A DNA stretch of 64,000 nucleotides from Kuschelorhynchus macadamiae (Eukaryota > Arthropoda > Insecta > Coleoptera > Curculionidae). The position numbers were made by a program, and so were the translations under genes. Numbering within the stretch: position 1 is the first letter of the stretch; each line of letters starts with the position of its first letter. The stretch is from the NCBI GenBank assembly GCA_030620095.1, contig JAUTXW010002458.1, forward strand, positions 364,001 through 428,000. Direction: 5' to 3'. This document shows positions 22,835 through 34,975 of this stretch, piece after piece. Below the pieces are notes generated by a model. The model had not been told where the DNA came from. It saw only the letters and a program-made list of their open reading frames with translations, and did no database searches.

Positions 22835-23526
22835 AACAATTGTTCTGAGACAAATCTGGATTTTGTCCCTTCATCAACCTTGACTACACTGTGAGTTATA
22901 GCGGTAGGTCAGTTATGGTCTGGGATATGATATCTTTTAAGGACCGAACGCAGTTATTGGTATTGAATGGTGGAAAATTAACAGCTCAACGATACTTATG
23001 GGTCCACAAATTTTGCCATATGCGTTATCTTTTTGGGGCGACAGATCATGCTTATGCTTGATATAGCACCTCCTCGCGTAGCTAGGGTCACGCAAGACCA
23101 TCTTCAAGAGGTAGGCATTGACACATTGGATTGGCCTCCTCGGAGCCCTGACCCCCCATTGAACATGAACATTTATGAGACACGATGGGAAGAAGAGTAA
23201 GAGCACTGGAACGGATACCTAGACCAGCTGGTAGAAAGGCTTAGAGAAATTTGACGACAGATTGAAAAGGACGAGATCCAACGGTTAATTTTGAGCATTC
23301 CACGACGCCGTTAAACTGTGATCACCGCAAGAGATGGAAATAATTGTTATTGAATAAAAGTTATTTATTTTGTTCACATTTATTGTAAATTTGTTAATTT
23401 AAAATTTAATTTAATTCAAGTGAAATCGTCGATTTTTTTATTATATCAACACATTTCCACTAGAAATAATGATAAAAGATGAATAAAAAGAAAGATTAAA
23501 AAATACTTTGAGCACCCTGTATATCA

Positions 23527-26500
23527 GCAAAACACTATTGTGAAAAAACTTTATCAAAAAAGATCATCGAAATTGGTAGAGCGGTTAACAAAATAACGAA
23601 CATCAAATTTTTCTTAAAATTTACAGTATTCCCTAATTTTGACGAGAAGTAGAATTTGTTATGTCATTTATTATTTTCTTCCATAAAAATAAGGTGTTAT
23701 TTTAAGAAATTAAATTTTACCGATTATTTAAACATTTTATTAGGCCTCCATTGCTGGCCCGCCACTATCCATAAGCATAACTTTACAAAGATAAAAACTT
23801 GCAAACAATTTCTATTGCTTTTTATATTTATTTAGACTTTTGGTTGAGATCCCGTTCTGTATCAGTAAGTGGCCTGTAAAACCTTCTTAAAAACAAGGCC
23901 TAAGTAATTCTTAAATTGAAACCATACACTATACAACATTCTTCAATACCATTTTTATAGATAGACATGACTGAAGTTAAGTAATGTAATACGATAGCAA
24001 AATCCTTTTTTGTCTACATCTATGGGAAATTTGAGCTGAAATTACGCGACGGGGAGGCATGGGAGGGCGAGTATTTTTTTGTATTTTGGCAATTCGAAAC
24101 CATAGCGACGGATTTGATAGTTTAGCCATTTTGGTGAATATTCATAACGTTAAATAAAAACTGGTCTCTATGTATATATTTTTTTTTACTCTTAATTTTA
24201 ATTGTTAAAAAAATATCGTTGTCTACCCGTTCTGTTTCCTGTTAATTTCGGTGCTTATTAAAATTAAACAGTAACTTTGGTTTCTTTTGTTCGAATGAGA
24301 AACGAATGAATTTAATTTTATATGTTCATAATATTGATTTTTAGGGTATAGATCGTGAAAGTTTGGACGATATCTCCAATTAGTATATCAAGGTCACATT
24401 TAGACAAACAGAGAAACCTTGTCCAAAAGAAATGATGCTAATGATACTAAAGCAGCAAATAAAGTCAATAATAATAACATAATAATAATAACACCTAACC
24501 TTACTTTTAAAATTATACATAAAAAACACCCCTTTATTTTATATTTTGTTAACACTTCTTTCTGTGAAGACACTGTATTTAAATTTTGAGCAATTTTATG
24601 ACGTCATTACTGAAAACAGACACCGCCAAAATACACTTTTTACGGCATAAAGTCACCACATGCGTAATGACATAGCATAATCACGTAAGGGTATCAACCA
24701 ATCACAGGCAGTACATAAGATGCTACATTATGTGCCATCTTTGTCTGACATACACATATTCCCTAAGAACGAATTCTTATACTATGTAATAGGGAAATCT
24801 ATCTGTGATGGCCTTCAATTCACTATTTATGAATCCAAAATATGACCAATTTATGAATTATGTAAATGATTTCGATATCAAAAGGGTCTAATTTTATTAA
24901 TTTTAATTCGAACAAATACATTACTTAAGGGGTCTCTGCAGGGCCATATTTCCTTGGGGGCCCTAGCCGTCAGCCTACTCAGACTAAGGGAGGTCTGCGC
25001 CTGTACTTAAGAATTACACACATTTTGAAAATCGTTTGATAATAATATTCTCTCCCTAAAAGTAGGTTTAGACTAGAAAAATCAATATCTATTTCAGTCG
25101 TAAAGACATTTGTTGTTTTCTAAAATTTAATAGAACCTATATATACAAGCAAAACTAGGACCAATATGATGAGAACATTACGAGGAATCTAATAAATCTA
25201 GTGTCATAATATTGTTAAGAAATATTGCCTTTTCACTGATCTTCTTTTTAGTACATAAATGGTGGAACTTTTTCTTTACCGAATATATATTTAGACTTTT
25301 ATAACACTCATGCATATTCATTTTTTTACTCATTAAAATGTCAAAATAAATCTTTTTGTTCAGTACAAGGTCAAGTTTTGCTTAAATTGTATTATTATCT
25401 TAATCAGGAAAAGCGTTTGTTGAGGTAAATATACGGTTGTGTCTGTTGTCCATAATAATAAGTTTGTAGGCGTGAATGAAAAACATACCGATGTTAAAAA
25501 TAGTCTAGGAGGTAGATACTTTTCAGTTGAAAAAATTAAGTAGTATATTTTTAGTTTTAAAGTTAGAAATGGGAGCCACGAAAAATATATATAAGTCTAC
25601 AATACCCGATGAACGCGCCATCCCGTAAATACTCAAATTAGGTAGAAGAAGTTGGTACTTGTGCGATAATTATTTTTTTCATTGTTATAGGATAAATATG
25701 ATAGTAGTATATAAAACAGAAACTTATAAAATTCTCTACAAAAAGGTTCTATATATCACCATTTTTATCGCTGTAACAGCCACGTTAAACTGATTGATGG
25801 GCATCAAGTACAATTAATTCCAAACGTTTTTGATACTCTCACTTTTTTCGAAAAAGAGCAACCAAACATAGCTTTTGACTAACTAAGCCTCAATTTTTTA
25901 AATACGAAAAGTTTCAGATGCAAAAGCTTTACGTCATCGAGTTATTTAAACTTATTTATAATAAAAAAGTTCGTACGACAAACGGTTTATAAAAAAGTTG
26001 GTTTGGAAAATCTTGGTGAAGTCGCGTGGGATAACTGTAGAAATGAATTAATTCTTTTGGAAAACTTAATGACACCTAAACCTGGGTAACATAAAGGTAA
26101 CGGGAGATATCTTGGAAAAAAAGAGGTCAAGGATAAAATGGAATATTCAGCATATTTTTTATGTAATTAGCGTCAAAAATATGTGCAATGCTATTTTTTT
26201 TAAATTAAAAAACAATTACTAGCTGGATTCGTTCTTCGAGTGGGAACGGTAATACCGCATTTCAAAAAAAAAGTACCGTCTGGAGGCACTAACAACCTGC
26301 TGCACTCGAATACATCCAGATTCCAAAAAAAAACCTTAAAAAAATATATTCTTATAGATTATGCCATTTAAATTTTTATTCATCAGTGGTTTTAAGATTG
26401 ACAAAAAAGAGAAATATTTTTATTTGTACCAATCTGAATAATTGTTAGATGTGTGAGTAAAATATATGCATTGCCATAAATTTTTATTCCATAAAATTGC

Positions 26501-26700
26501 GAAGACTGGGTTTGAGGCTAACATTTTAAATTTTAATTTGTCTGAAATATCGGTTAAAATAATTTTGTGAAATTTATAATAATGAAAATACAGACAATTA
26601 AAATAAATCATTTGGTTTGCAAGTTATTTCTAGTTCAATAATTTTCAATAAACAACCAAATCAGCCGCTATTTGTATGTTAATTTTTTTATGTTATTACA
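23527..26700. other. No gene recognised
   Basis: About 3 kb of AT-rich DNA. It includes a family-D-like GGCCTCCATTGCTGGCCCGCC patch near 23750. A small imperfect inverted pair at 26222-26246 and 26302-26327 (CTGGATTCG..CGAGTG) could be the ends of a tiny element. A GC-richer patch at 24940-25010 (TTGGGGGCCCTAGCC) is not assigned. No exon with good splice sites was seen. Confidence 0.4.
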
Positions 26701-26816
26701 GGCAGGCAGTAATCCATTAATATTTGCTAGCGAAATTGAAACAAATGAGAAGCGGTGGAGAAATTCAATTAGATTTTTGAAACGCCTGGGCATATTCCAA
26801 CCGAAATGCACGTAAT
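26701..26816 (+). other. Candidate coding segment (possible terminal exon)
   Basis: After TGTTATTACAG (a fair splice acceptor) comes an open frame containing SEIETNEKRWRNSIRFLKRL, ending with TAA at 26814-26816. Codon content is richer than the surroundings, but no family is recognised and no partner exon was found on this strand. It could be chance. Confidence 0.2.
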
Positions 26817-27273
26817 CGTTGACACTCCACATGGCAGCATCATGCATCTAATTTATGGTATGCACTTAATACTAACGTGTCTGTAGGCTTGTCTAAGTGT
26901 TTCGTCGTAGTTCAAGAAAGTTGGTTATTTTTCAGTTAATTAAGATGTAACCTGAAGCACAGTACTATTTACTATACTAAAATATTTTCCTGATATCGTC
27001 TTTCTAGACAATCGGAGAATTCGAAAAATGCATTTTTTGAAAAATAATTTTTCGAATGAAAATTCTTTTCGAGGACATTAAGCATTCTTTCAGATAAGTA
27101 GCGTTCATATTTTATAAGTATATATGAAATATGTTAGTTTAAACAATACAGTTTTATGGATGTTTTAAACCTGTTTGGGCATCACAAAATCAATTGGCTA
27201 AAGGGAAGATAATATTTAAATATGTATGCCAAGGAATTAAAGTTTTGTAAGGAACGTAAAAAAAAATACTCAC
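26817..27273. other. Nothing recognised
   Basis: AT-rich DNA without coding or repeat signals, leading into the donor side of the 27274-27365 exon candidate. Confidence 0.35.
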
Positions 27274-27365
27274 CAGTAGCTTGAGGAGGACGCTCTGCAG
27301 GTACTTCCCATTGTTCAAAGAGAGGCTCAAGGGTTGTCGAAGCGTCTGACCACAAATAGGGTGAC
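27274..27365 (-). CDS. Candidate host-gene exon, 92 bp, unknown gene
   Basis: On the minus strand, TCAATTTCAG at the 5' edge and CTACTG followed by GTGAGTA at the 3' edge are near-ideal splice sites. Between them lies an unusually GC-rich 92 bp. The most protein-like frame (1 nt + 30 codons + 1 nt) contains SDASTTLEPLFEQWEVPAER. A second frame is also open. The family is not recognised. It lies on the same strand and 1.8 kb downstream of the beat-like exon at 29162-29315 and might belong to the same gene, but the phases do not join directly, so an intermediate exon would be needed. Confidence 0.45.
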
Positions 27366-27960
27366 CTGAAATTGACAAAAGAGAATCTAATAAAATGTGG
27401 GTTTCCAATAAACTAATAAAATATCTGTTGCTTTAACTTTTAACATTTTTCTTGTCGGTCAACGCCTAAAAGTACTGTTAGCAGTTTTTCTATAAACTTG
27501 TTATGCAACTACAAACAGCTAACGAGGCGGGAAGTTAATCTAGACTAAATTATGATATGTAGAATGAAGTATAATATAAAATTTTATTATTTTAAGTTCT
27601 ACTGGACTTGAAAAAATGAGGGAGACATGTATAAAAGCAGGAAAATTCCAAAGACTAGTAGTAAAGTGATAAGACTAGTAGTATTTTGAGTCAGGGGTAA
27701 TCTGCATATTAAATTGAGCATAATATAGCTCTAGGAGCTAGTAAGAGTAATGTAAAAAGCGATGGGCAAAGAAACGAACCTACCATACTCGAAAATATTC
27801 GAGATGGAATGGTTTATGCTCAAAAGCTTAAAATAATTGATAAAAAAATCCGAAATAAAAATGCAGGCAGGTTAAACTTAAATATACCGCAAATTTTATA
27901 GTTTTTTTTTCATGAGCAGGCCACGAAGTCCTTGTTCTTTGCAGTTGGACGCTAAAATGG
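27366..27960. other. Nothing recognised
   Basis: AT-rich intron-like DNA; no coding segment or repeat pair identified. Confidence 0.35.
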
Positions 27961-27984
27961 CCCGGTGCTCCTGTCTCCCTGGCA

Positions 27985-28235
27985 ATTACTAAGGAGGGCA
28001 CAATGGATGATAACTAATCAGAACAGAATATGTGGTAATATCCATAAAAAGGGACAAATCGCCTATATTTCGACGATGCTCTAGGGATGTAAGCTCCCTT
28101 GTGGTGTTTGGATCATTAGTTAGGTGAAGAACTCTTCTTTGGCCGGAGTCAGGAATATTAAGAAGTGAAGAAGAGGCTAGGTTTAATTTGCGAATTATAC
28201 AGGGTATACAAGTTAACAGAAAAAAAATTTTTCGA
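27985..28235 (-). pseudogene. Non-LTR retrotransposon C-terminal fragment
   Basis: The minus strand reads an open segment with SLEHRRNIGDLSLFMD followed by a YHPLCPP end. This resembles the LxxRRxxxxLSLFY..LPP C-terminal block found after the RT thumb in several arthropod non-LTR families. No RT core is nearby, so this is an isolated fragment. Confidence 0.5.
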
Positions 28236-28334
28236 GCTCGGAAAAGGAAACCCAATTTTTGGTGATGTGTGAATATGTGAGATAATAAACATGATTGCAT
28301 TTTAGTGGCGTTAAATTGGAACATGTTCTTTGTA

Positions 28335-28336
<2 letters not shown>

Positions 28337-28411
<75 letters not shown>
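28337..28411. repeat. (AT)n microsatellite
   Basis: Perfect AT dinucleotide run of 75 bp. It is followed directly by CGGTGTGTCCCAGATTCATT, resembling an ACAGGGTGTCCC-type transposon end. Confidence 0.97.
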
Positions 28412-28412
<1 letters not shown>

Positions 28413-29161
28413 GGTGTGTCCCAGATTCATTTCTCTATACAGGGATCTCGGCTCCTATTATACCTACAGCAAAGGTTAAATGGGACAAGTTTTAGAGGAA
28501 ACTTATTGATTTCGATATCCGGATTCAGATTTACGACCGATCAATTGTTTTTGGAAATATCGGGGAAAAACCGAAAATGGCGGATTTCGTTTTTGGCCAG
28601 TATATCCAGAACGGTAAATTTGACAGCTGCCAAATTTGACATTATTGAGACACATTTTTAAGACAAATAAGATGGCGTATACGACACGTCTTCATTGTTT
28701 TTTGTTAACTCGCAACCCGCCTCAACTTTCATTTTTCTTATGGCCGCCATATTGGATTTTTCAATTTTTGGAAAGAGCCTAAAATTTCCAATCTAAAGAT
28801 AAAATATTTCCCTTTGTTAAAATTTGCACAAAAGCCTTTTTCCGTGTATTTCATAAAATGCTTTTTGCAGGCCAACTATGACTAAAAAAAATGTAGCTCT
28901 AATCTCTAGTTTTATATTTGAAACAAATATTATTACCAAATTATTTACTGACACCAAATTTATCTTTCACTTCAATGTTCCGTACTTACTATTATTATAA
29001 TAATTAGATAATTAATAAAATAAAATAAAGTATGCATTTCAGTATATCATATTATTGACATAAGGATCAAAGCCTTTATACATTTAAGGAATAAATAAAA
29101 ATAAACTACTAAAAAGAATGAGGAAATATTACCCTCTAAGCTTTATATAACGACCACTTAC
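28412..29161. other. Probable one-ended transposon fragment, otherwise nothing
   Basis: Begins GTGTGTCCCAGATTC and includes a GGCCGCCATATTGGATTTTT block near 28742 like those of family D. No coding potential was seen. Confidence 0.35.
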
Positions 29162-29315
29162 TATCAATACAGACCTGTGCCTTTTCCTTTGAAGTTCTAT
29201 ACTTTTCTCTGAACTTTTATGATACAGATGGTGCATCGTAGCGGAACATCGTAGTTTCATTTTCCCATTTATGAAAATGTTTTTCAGTACCTTCAGTTTG
29301 ATGGTCGAATGTGCT
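29162..29315 (-). CDS. Exon of a beaten-path (beat)-like Ig protein
   Basis: On the minus strand, CTTTCATTTCAG and GTAAGTGG are near-perfect splice sites around 154 bp (1 nt + 51 codons, ending in phase 0). The translation contains NGKMKLRCSATMHHLYHKSS followed by EKSIE. In insect Beat proteins (secreted or GPI-anchored Ig-domain axon-guidance ligands of Side receptors) the second Ig domain carries a G.MKL(K/R)C.ATI..(V/L)YW.S.E.S(V/I)E block at this point. Here the usual Trp is His. Beat genes have few, short exons and very long introns, which fits the repeat-rich surroundings. No first-Ig exon was found in the window, and a dead copy cannot be excluded. Confidence 0.6.
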
Positions 29316-29639
29316 CTGAAATGAAAGAAAATAGTTCTATTAAAGTGCAAGTGGAAAATTCAATGGTTTAAAAACTGTATTATCTAGGCATTGTATCGTG
29401 TTTTCAGTTTTCTTTGACTCTTTTACATTACAGATACAACATTTACGTTCGCCGTAATTTTCGATAATTTGGCGTTTTATTTAGAGTTTTGGAATATTCG
29501 CGGAAACACTATTGAAAAAATATTTTCATTACAAAAATTGGCTTTTTAGTTTTAAAACAGGTTCGGCACTTAAGGTTTATATATATTTTTAAATTATTCG
29601 AAACTCTAAATGGCGTATATAGACATTGATTCTGTTTTT

Positions 29640-30165
29640 TTTACTTCCCTCGAAAAACGAAAGTATTGTAATCAGAAAAAAATCACCCTCCGAGATAATT
29701 TCAGATCTTTATGTCGGTCTTTTCGCGGCATAGCTAAAAAACTACATACCCGCTCGACTTTAAATTTTGGTAACATTTGGGTAAAAATCCAATATAGAGA
29801 GAAAAAATGGTGGAGTAGTGAAATGTTAAAAAAGATATTACTAAAAAACTACTTATCCAAATTATCTCAAAGGTTGCACGAATATCGGGTATTATGTAAG
29901 AATCAACTATAAAATATTTGAAAATTCTCCCTGAAAAAACGTAATAGAATGATTTCAAATTGAGTGCCATAACTAATTGTGGTATAGAGATGAACTAGTA
30001 AAATTGGAGTACGAATTCAAGATGGCGGAACAAAATGGCGACCAGATAAACTGTTTTTAGTCTTAAAAAAAATCACCCTCTACGGTTTTACATAACTTCA
30101 GGTTCTAGCGATCCTAGATGCCAAAAAATATCTTTTATCAAATCCGTCGGTCGGTCTGTCTATGT
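29640..30165 (-). repeat. Family D fragments
   Basis: Contains AAAAATCACCCTCCGAGATAATTTCAGATCTTTATGTCGGTC (in blocks), TCAAGATGGCGGAACAAAATGGCG (in blocks) and CGATCCTAGATGCCAAAAAATA..TCCGTCGGTCGGTCTGTC. These are the reverse-orientation hallmarks of the dispersed element seen at 37786-39970. It ends where the hAT terminus begins. Confidence 0.6.
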
Positions 30166-31690
30166 CAGCCATGTCAAACTCAAAGTCACTGGCCAAAATC
30201 ACATCGATTAGGTGGGCCGCAAAACTTTATCTTAAAGAAGACAAACTACTGAAAATCTTGAGAAAAAGTACTATTATAGGACAAGCCTGTTTATTAAATT
30301 TCCAATAAAAAGGATATTACAAAAAACTACAAACATTAAATTCTTCTGCCAGATATTTGACATATTTTCTCTTTAATTAAGTTGTCTATTTCTGGCGCGA
30401 ATTTATCGGCGGAAATAACTTTTAAAACTGCGTCCAAGTGTGCGCCCGTCAATCGCGATCTTGCGGGAGATTTGTTTCCTTTCATCAAAGAAAATAGTTG
30501 TTCACACTCATGGGTACTTCCAAACATTGACAGGATTTTACAGGCAAATTTTCTCATTTCTTGGTATTGAACAGGAAAGTATTTAAGTAAATAAAATTTT
30601 AATGTATCAACACTATCAAACTTTTGTTTTAAATGGGTCTGACACTGAATCTCAATTACTTCCATTTGCAAGTGAGGGGGAAATCCTGAAAACGCGTCTC
30701 AAATTCTGTCAGAACGCTTCTCATTTTCTCTGAATATATTTTGTATGATATTGGGACACTTGTGCTTTCCTGATATACCTTACAAGTCAGAAAATGTGAT
30801 AGTTTGCTAGTGCTAACTGTTTTTCCCTCAACATCATCTTACACTTGAAAGCTTTTACATGATCATGCATATCTGTAATAACTTGACGTGGTCCTTGCAA
30901 TGTTGTATTTAAGTCCGGCAAGTGTTTTGTGATGTCTACCATAATTGAAAGATCTTGTAAAAAAGCTACATCGCATAATAAGCTGACATCTCCTTTTCTT
31001 TTCATGAAAACGCGTATTTCTTCTTTGAGTTTCCAAAACCAGTCGAGTACCATAGAAGACGAAAGACATCGCACCTCTGCATAATATAGTAAACCAGTGT
31101 ACTCACAGTCCATATACAGCTTTGAAAATAATCTTCCCAGTTGTTGTATCATGCAATGGTACTAATTTCAGTAATTTTTCATACACATTGATATCTCTAT
31201 CAACCGCACGAAGAAAAACAGCGATTTGCGCCACACCACGCACATCCCTACTTTCGTCACAGGCAACAGAAAATGCAATAAAAGAGAGTAATTTTGTTTT
31301 TATCTGATCACTTATATTGGCAGCCAACTCAGTAACTCTTTCAGCGACAGTATTCTGGGACAAGGATATATTTTGAAATGCCTTCACGCCCCCGGGACTT
31401 ACAATTTCTGCGGCCTTTACAAGGCACTCGTTTAGAAATTCACCTTCAACAAATGGTTTTGAGTGTTTCGCGTTCAACTCCGACAGTACGTAGCTCGCTT
31501 GAAGGACAGATTCATTTTCTTGCTTTGGACGTGTAAACATAAGCTGCTGATCCTTCAACCGTGATTTTGACTTATGTAACTTTTCGTTTCTGACCATGCC
31601 TGTATCTTTGTCAAACATAGTTTTATGAATATCATAGTGACGTTTTATATTATATAATTTTGGGACACCGACTGTACTATTACAAATCAA
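30166..31690 (-). mobile_element. hAT element relic
   Basis: The terminus at about 30166, CAGCCATGTCAAACTCAAAG, and a nearby GGTGGGCCGCAAAAC match the CAGGGGTGTCAAACTC..GGGCCGC end known for GTF2IRD2/ZBED-related hAT elements. The transposase frames lie on the minus strand at 30336-31690. The opposite terminus was not found. Confidence 0.65.
30336..31690 (-). pseudogene. hAT transposase, GTF2IRD2-like, frameshifted
   Basis: Three collinear open segments. 31690-31103 has KLYNIKRHYDIHKTMFD (end of a zinc-finger-type region), SVACDESRDVRGVAQIAVFL (first catalytic Asp region) and KLVPLHDTTTG. 31152-30787 has YYAEVRCLSSSMVLDWFWKL (RNase H region). 30671-30336 has CKILSMFGSTHECEQLFSLM and a KSPARSRLT region, the C-terminal hAT dimerisation domain. 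About 430 residues remain of the usual 600. Frame breaks near 31130 and 30700 make it non-functional. Confidence 0.85.
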
Positions 31691-33639
31691 ACAAATAATT
31701 TAATTACCGTACTACGTGTTATATCGGCAGCAGTACTTAAAGCGTGTGTTTTAAACATACCTACAACTGAAAACCAAATATGAAGAACTAGGAAAATTAT
31801 TAATGTTTGAAAATGAACAACAATCTGCTTAGAAGTGCGAACACATGTAACATGCCCTTTATCTAAGTTTAGTTGCTTTTGAAATAGTGATTTTCTAAAA
31901 AATAATAATTTAGGATTATGACAGGCTATAAATTTAAACGGTTTGACCTAAGACAAAACGCGCCACCCTTATGAACTTTAGTATGAAATCAACTTTTGTC
32001 CTCTAAAATAAAAATTTATCTGCTGTTCAAACTAAAAAAAAAACTTAAACTGAACTGTACCATAAGATAGATATACCATATAAACCGAAGATATGGGTAT
32101 AGAACTGGTTTTGCATCAAATCAAGCTATTTTGAATTTACAGTGTCTAATGTCAATTTTCAACTGTTAGTGTTTGAAAAATAATTAAATTTAGGTATATG
32201 ATGTGATATGAAAGATATTTAATCTCATAGAACCATTATAAAAATTTGAAAAAAAGATATAGAGGATTTTACAGAAATTAAGGTTGAAACTGTAGAAACG
32301 ATATAATGAAATATTTGTCAATTCGTTGATTCGCTAATCTGTTCATTGATTTGATGAACGAAGCGAATGTATGCGGACGAATGAATGAATGGACCAATAG
32401 TGAGTAGCAGGCTTAGTGAGTATTTTTGGGTCAAATCCTGCAAGTACCTTTTGAAGCTGTTCCCGTTGTCGGAATTGCTGAGATTTGGTATACATACAGA
32501 CATTAACCCGATGATAATACAATATTATGGTGTCCAATAATAAATTTCTTATACAGGGTGCATAAAAGATAATGCTTAAAAAGTAAAATACAAAAAAAAT
32601 GTAAAAACCTATTTATTTATAAAGTTTTGAACTGAAAGGTAAAAAAAATAATCTTACATAAGCAGAGAGAATGTCCAAAACACGCAATAAGATTTGTTTG
32701 TTTATACGGGGCTGTAATAAGTAAGTTAATTTATAATCATTAAGCCCATACATGAATATACTTTTAGGTTACACAATAATTTCATTTCCTCAAAATGCCC
32801 AATAAATAGAAATATGTATGGTCTCTAAAGTTGCCAAATAATTTAATATTAAAGATGGTAAAATTACTTCTGATTTAATTTTCCTTGTTGGTGAAAACTT
32901 TCTGAAAAATATCTCCGTTTAAAATGCCATGTATCCAGTTTTCACCTTGGAATTATTCTAGGAACTTTAAGCAATAAACCTGAGCGGAAAGTGTTATATA
33001 TTTCTTTGGTATTCGTGATAAGCCACCCTTAAGCAGCTACACGCATAACAAAGGAATTTACTGCAATGTCTAGAGTTAAAAGGAAAATATTTGAAGTTTA
33101 TTATATTAATTTATAAATTGAATGTGTGTCCGAGTTTTCAATTTTAGATGAAATGTTTATAAAAATATGTTAGATTTAGACAAAAATAAAATCACCACCG
33201 CGTATCAATATTCTATAAACTTTTAGTTCCTTTCCTACCTTAAGAGTAATGCTTTCTTAAAAATGGGCTTAAAATAATTAACATAAATATTGTACGAAAC
33301 CCTGGTCGTTTTTTCAAAAACAATTTAAATCTGTTAGGCACACAAAAAATTTCTTTGATACTACAACTTATGATCGTATGTAAAATTATATGTCCTTTGC
33401 TACTACTTGAAATATTTTTGTAGTACCCTTAAATTTCGATATTGTATTGTCTTTTATATTACCAAAAACAGTTTATACTACGCATAAACAAAATAATTGA
33501 ATAAAAATATAGACTGCAGCACTTGAACACGTGACTCGATTTACCTATTCCTCGCGTCCCATCCCGGCTGGTACCGGCACATACACAGTTTGTCAGGCCT
33601 CGTGATCGTGCTATTGTGCTATATAGTGAGACAAAAAAA
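31691..33639. other. No gene recognised
   Basis: AT-rich. One Tc1-type end-like motif, ATACAGGGTGCATAAAAG, lies at about 32553 with no partner. Short open frames here have no motif. A GC-richer patch at 33530-33640 (TCCCATCCCGGCTGGTACC) is not identified. Confidence 0.4.
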
Positions 33640-34035
33640 AAATATTTCTTTGACAAATATGAGCCAAAATGCCTAGATATTGCTCTGTAGATGATTGTAA
33701 AAACATGTTTTATCAATTCTGTCGTTCCGTCTGTCGGTCTGTCTGTCTGTCTAGTTTAAATCTACTTATTGACTCCAAATTTTGACCAACAATTAAGGCG
33801 ACATAGCTTAAATACTACTTACCCATTTAGAAAAATTATTTGATTGACTCCAAATTTTGACCTGGTTTAAATTTAAAAAATTATTAGGATCATTTGATTG
33901 TGACCTAGTAATATGTTAACAAAAATAGTTTTTAAAGTGGTGTATTATTTGGGGTTAAAGATCTATTTTATTGCTGCATCTTCAGCACACATATATAAAT
34001 TCTATATCCTGCACAAAACCCATATTATTAAAAAA
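33640..34035 (-). repeat. Family D fragment and half of a family E MITE
   Basis: 33660-33890 has AACATGTTTTATCAATTCTG..CTGTCGGTCTGTCTGTCTG, reverse-orientation family D. From about 33936, AGTGGTGTATTATTTGGGGTT..TCTTCAGCACACATA..TATCCTGCA..AACCCATATTATT matches one half of the family E MITE at 38180-38378. Confidence 0.6.
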
Positions 34036-34975
34036 AGCAAGCAATTGTCTTTTGCTTATGTCACTGTCAGTTTGTAATTTAGACATTTAGAAAAAATATT
34101 TGTTCAATTGTTGCTTATGTCATTTTAAACCTATAATTGTCGTAAAAACTAGTTAGACCTGAAACAAAATAACGCCCAATAAAAATGAAAAGTATTTAAC
34201 TTATATATTTAAACACTCTTTCCGAACCAATGGAAAAAAAATATGGGGGCTTTCTTAAATTGGAGCAGGTAAGTAACAATTTAATATTAAATTCACTATA
34301 TTTAAATAATATTTAAAACTGTAATTGTAAAATATTAAACTAATCCGACGACAAAATTCAACTCCATAATTTTTATATAAAGTTATTATTTATACTTTTA
34401 AAATTCCCTGGTAGATAAAAATTAGTCGCGCGAAGCCAAACTACTTTCAAACAGCTCGGTAACAGGAGCCAATATCGATCGTGTTTGAAACTAGGCAGCT
34501 CGCCTTTTATCTGTTATTTTCAAAGTGCCGCCGGCCCAGTGCGGCAACTTATATTTTTATTCAGTAAACTTTAGCATATACGATCCATCAAGGACAGAAT
34601 AAATTTATCACTTTTAACTTTTCGAGTTGCCAAGAGCGCGGGGTAGCTTTACTTATTTAAAGATTTTTTTACATTCTTGGTTTATTCCACATTTCTTCAA
34701 AACGACTGAAGCTGAATGAAATTTGAAAGGAGAAAGTTATTTAAACTACCATATATTCCATTGATAAAAATATGTAAATAGCTTCACCAGGGTCGTGCGT
34801 GTGACCTGTCCCTGTAATAATTTAAAAAAAAAACCTAGCCATTGGCTTGTTTATCTGTTGTTAGCATGGTGATGTAGGCTGAATAGTGCCTGTTAAAAGT
34901 TACCTTTAGTATTTTGTCGATTTCGATCTCTTTTATAAGAAAAATGTAGTTTAATTACCCGCTATTAAGTCAAGC
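34036..34975. other. No gene recognised; GC-richer patch at 34420-34640
   Basis: 34420-34640 is less AT-rich than its surroundings (AGTGCCGCCGGCCCAGTGCG) but shows no open frame or splice-framed segment. It may be regulatory or an old element. Confidence 0.3.

Larger units (their letters stand above)
20545..23316 (+). pseudogene. Tc1-like transposase (two pieces)
   Basis: The N-terminal piece gives RQEQGGHRVTTPRQDRYIHL, the Tc1 paired-type helix-turn-helix linker. The C-terminal piece gives an F(stop)DKSGF segment at about 22845 (the first catalytic Asp, normally FSDESRF), VGQLWSG..DRTQLLVLNGGKLTAQRY, RVTQDHLQEVGID and LDWPPRSPD. The DNARPH motif with the second Asp is lost to frameshift (about 23050), and the third acidic residue, expected as NPIEN, reads NMNIYE. 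Several stops; dead. Confidence 0.8.
20500..23526 (+). mobile_element. Tc1-like element split by a non-LTR retrotransposon
   Basis: Transposase pieces lie at 20545-20817 and 22845-23316. The interruption, 20828-22834, is a retrotransposon flanked by AACAATTGTT. The right end reads GCACCCTGTATA at about 23514-23525, the Tc1-type ACAGGGTGC terminus. No matching left terminus was found, so the 5' end is lost or too diverged. Confidence 0.75.

Noticed and set aside
33530..33640. GC-rich patch considered as a tRNA-derived SINE head
   Set aside because: No convincing A and B box pair with correct spacing was found.
34230..34275. Short ATG frame reading MEKKYGGFLKLEQ followed by GTAAGT, with an enkephalin-like YGGFL between basic residues
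   Set aside because: A five-residue match in an isolated 13-codon frame, with no signal peptide, no repeats of the motif and no partner exon; most likely chance.
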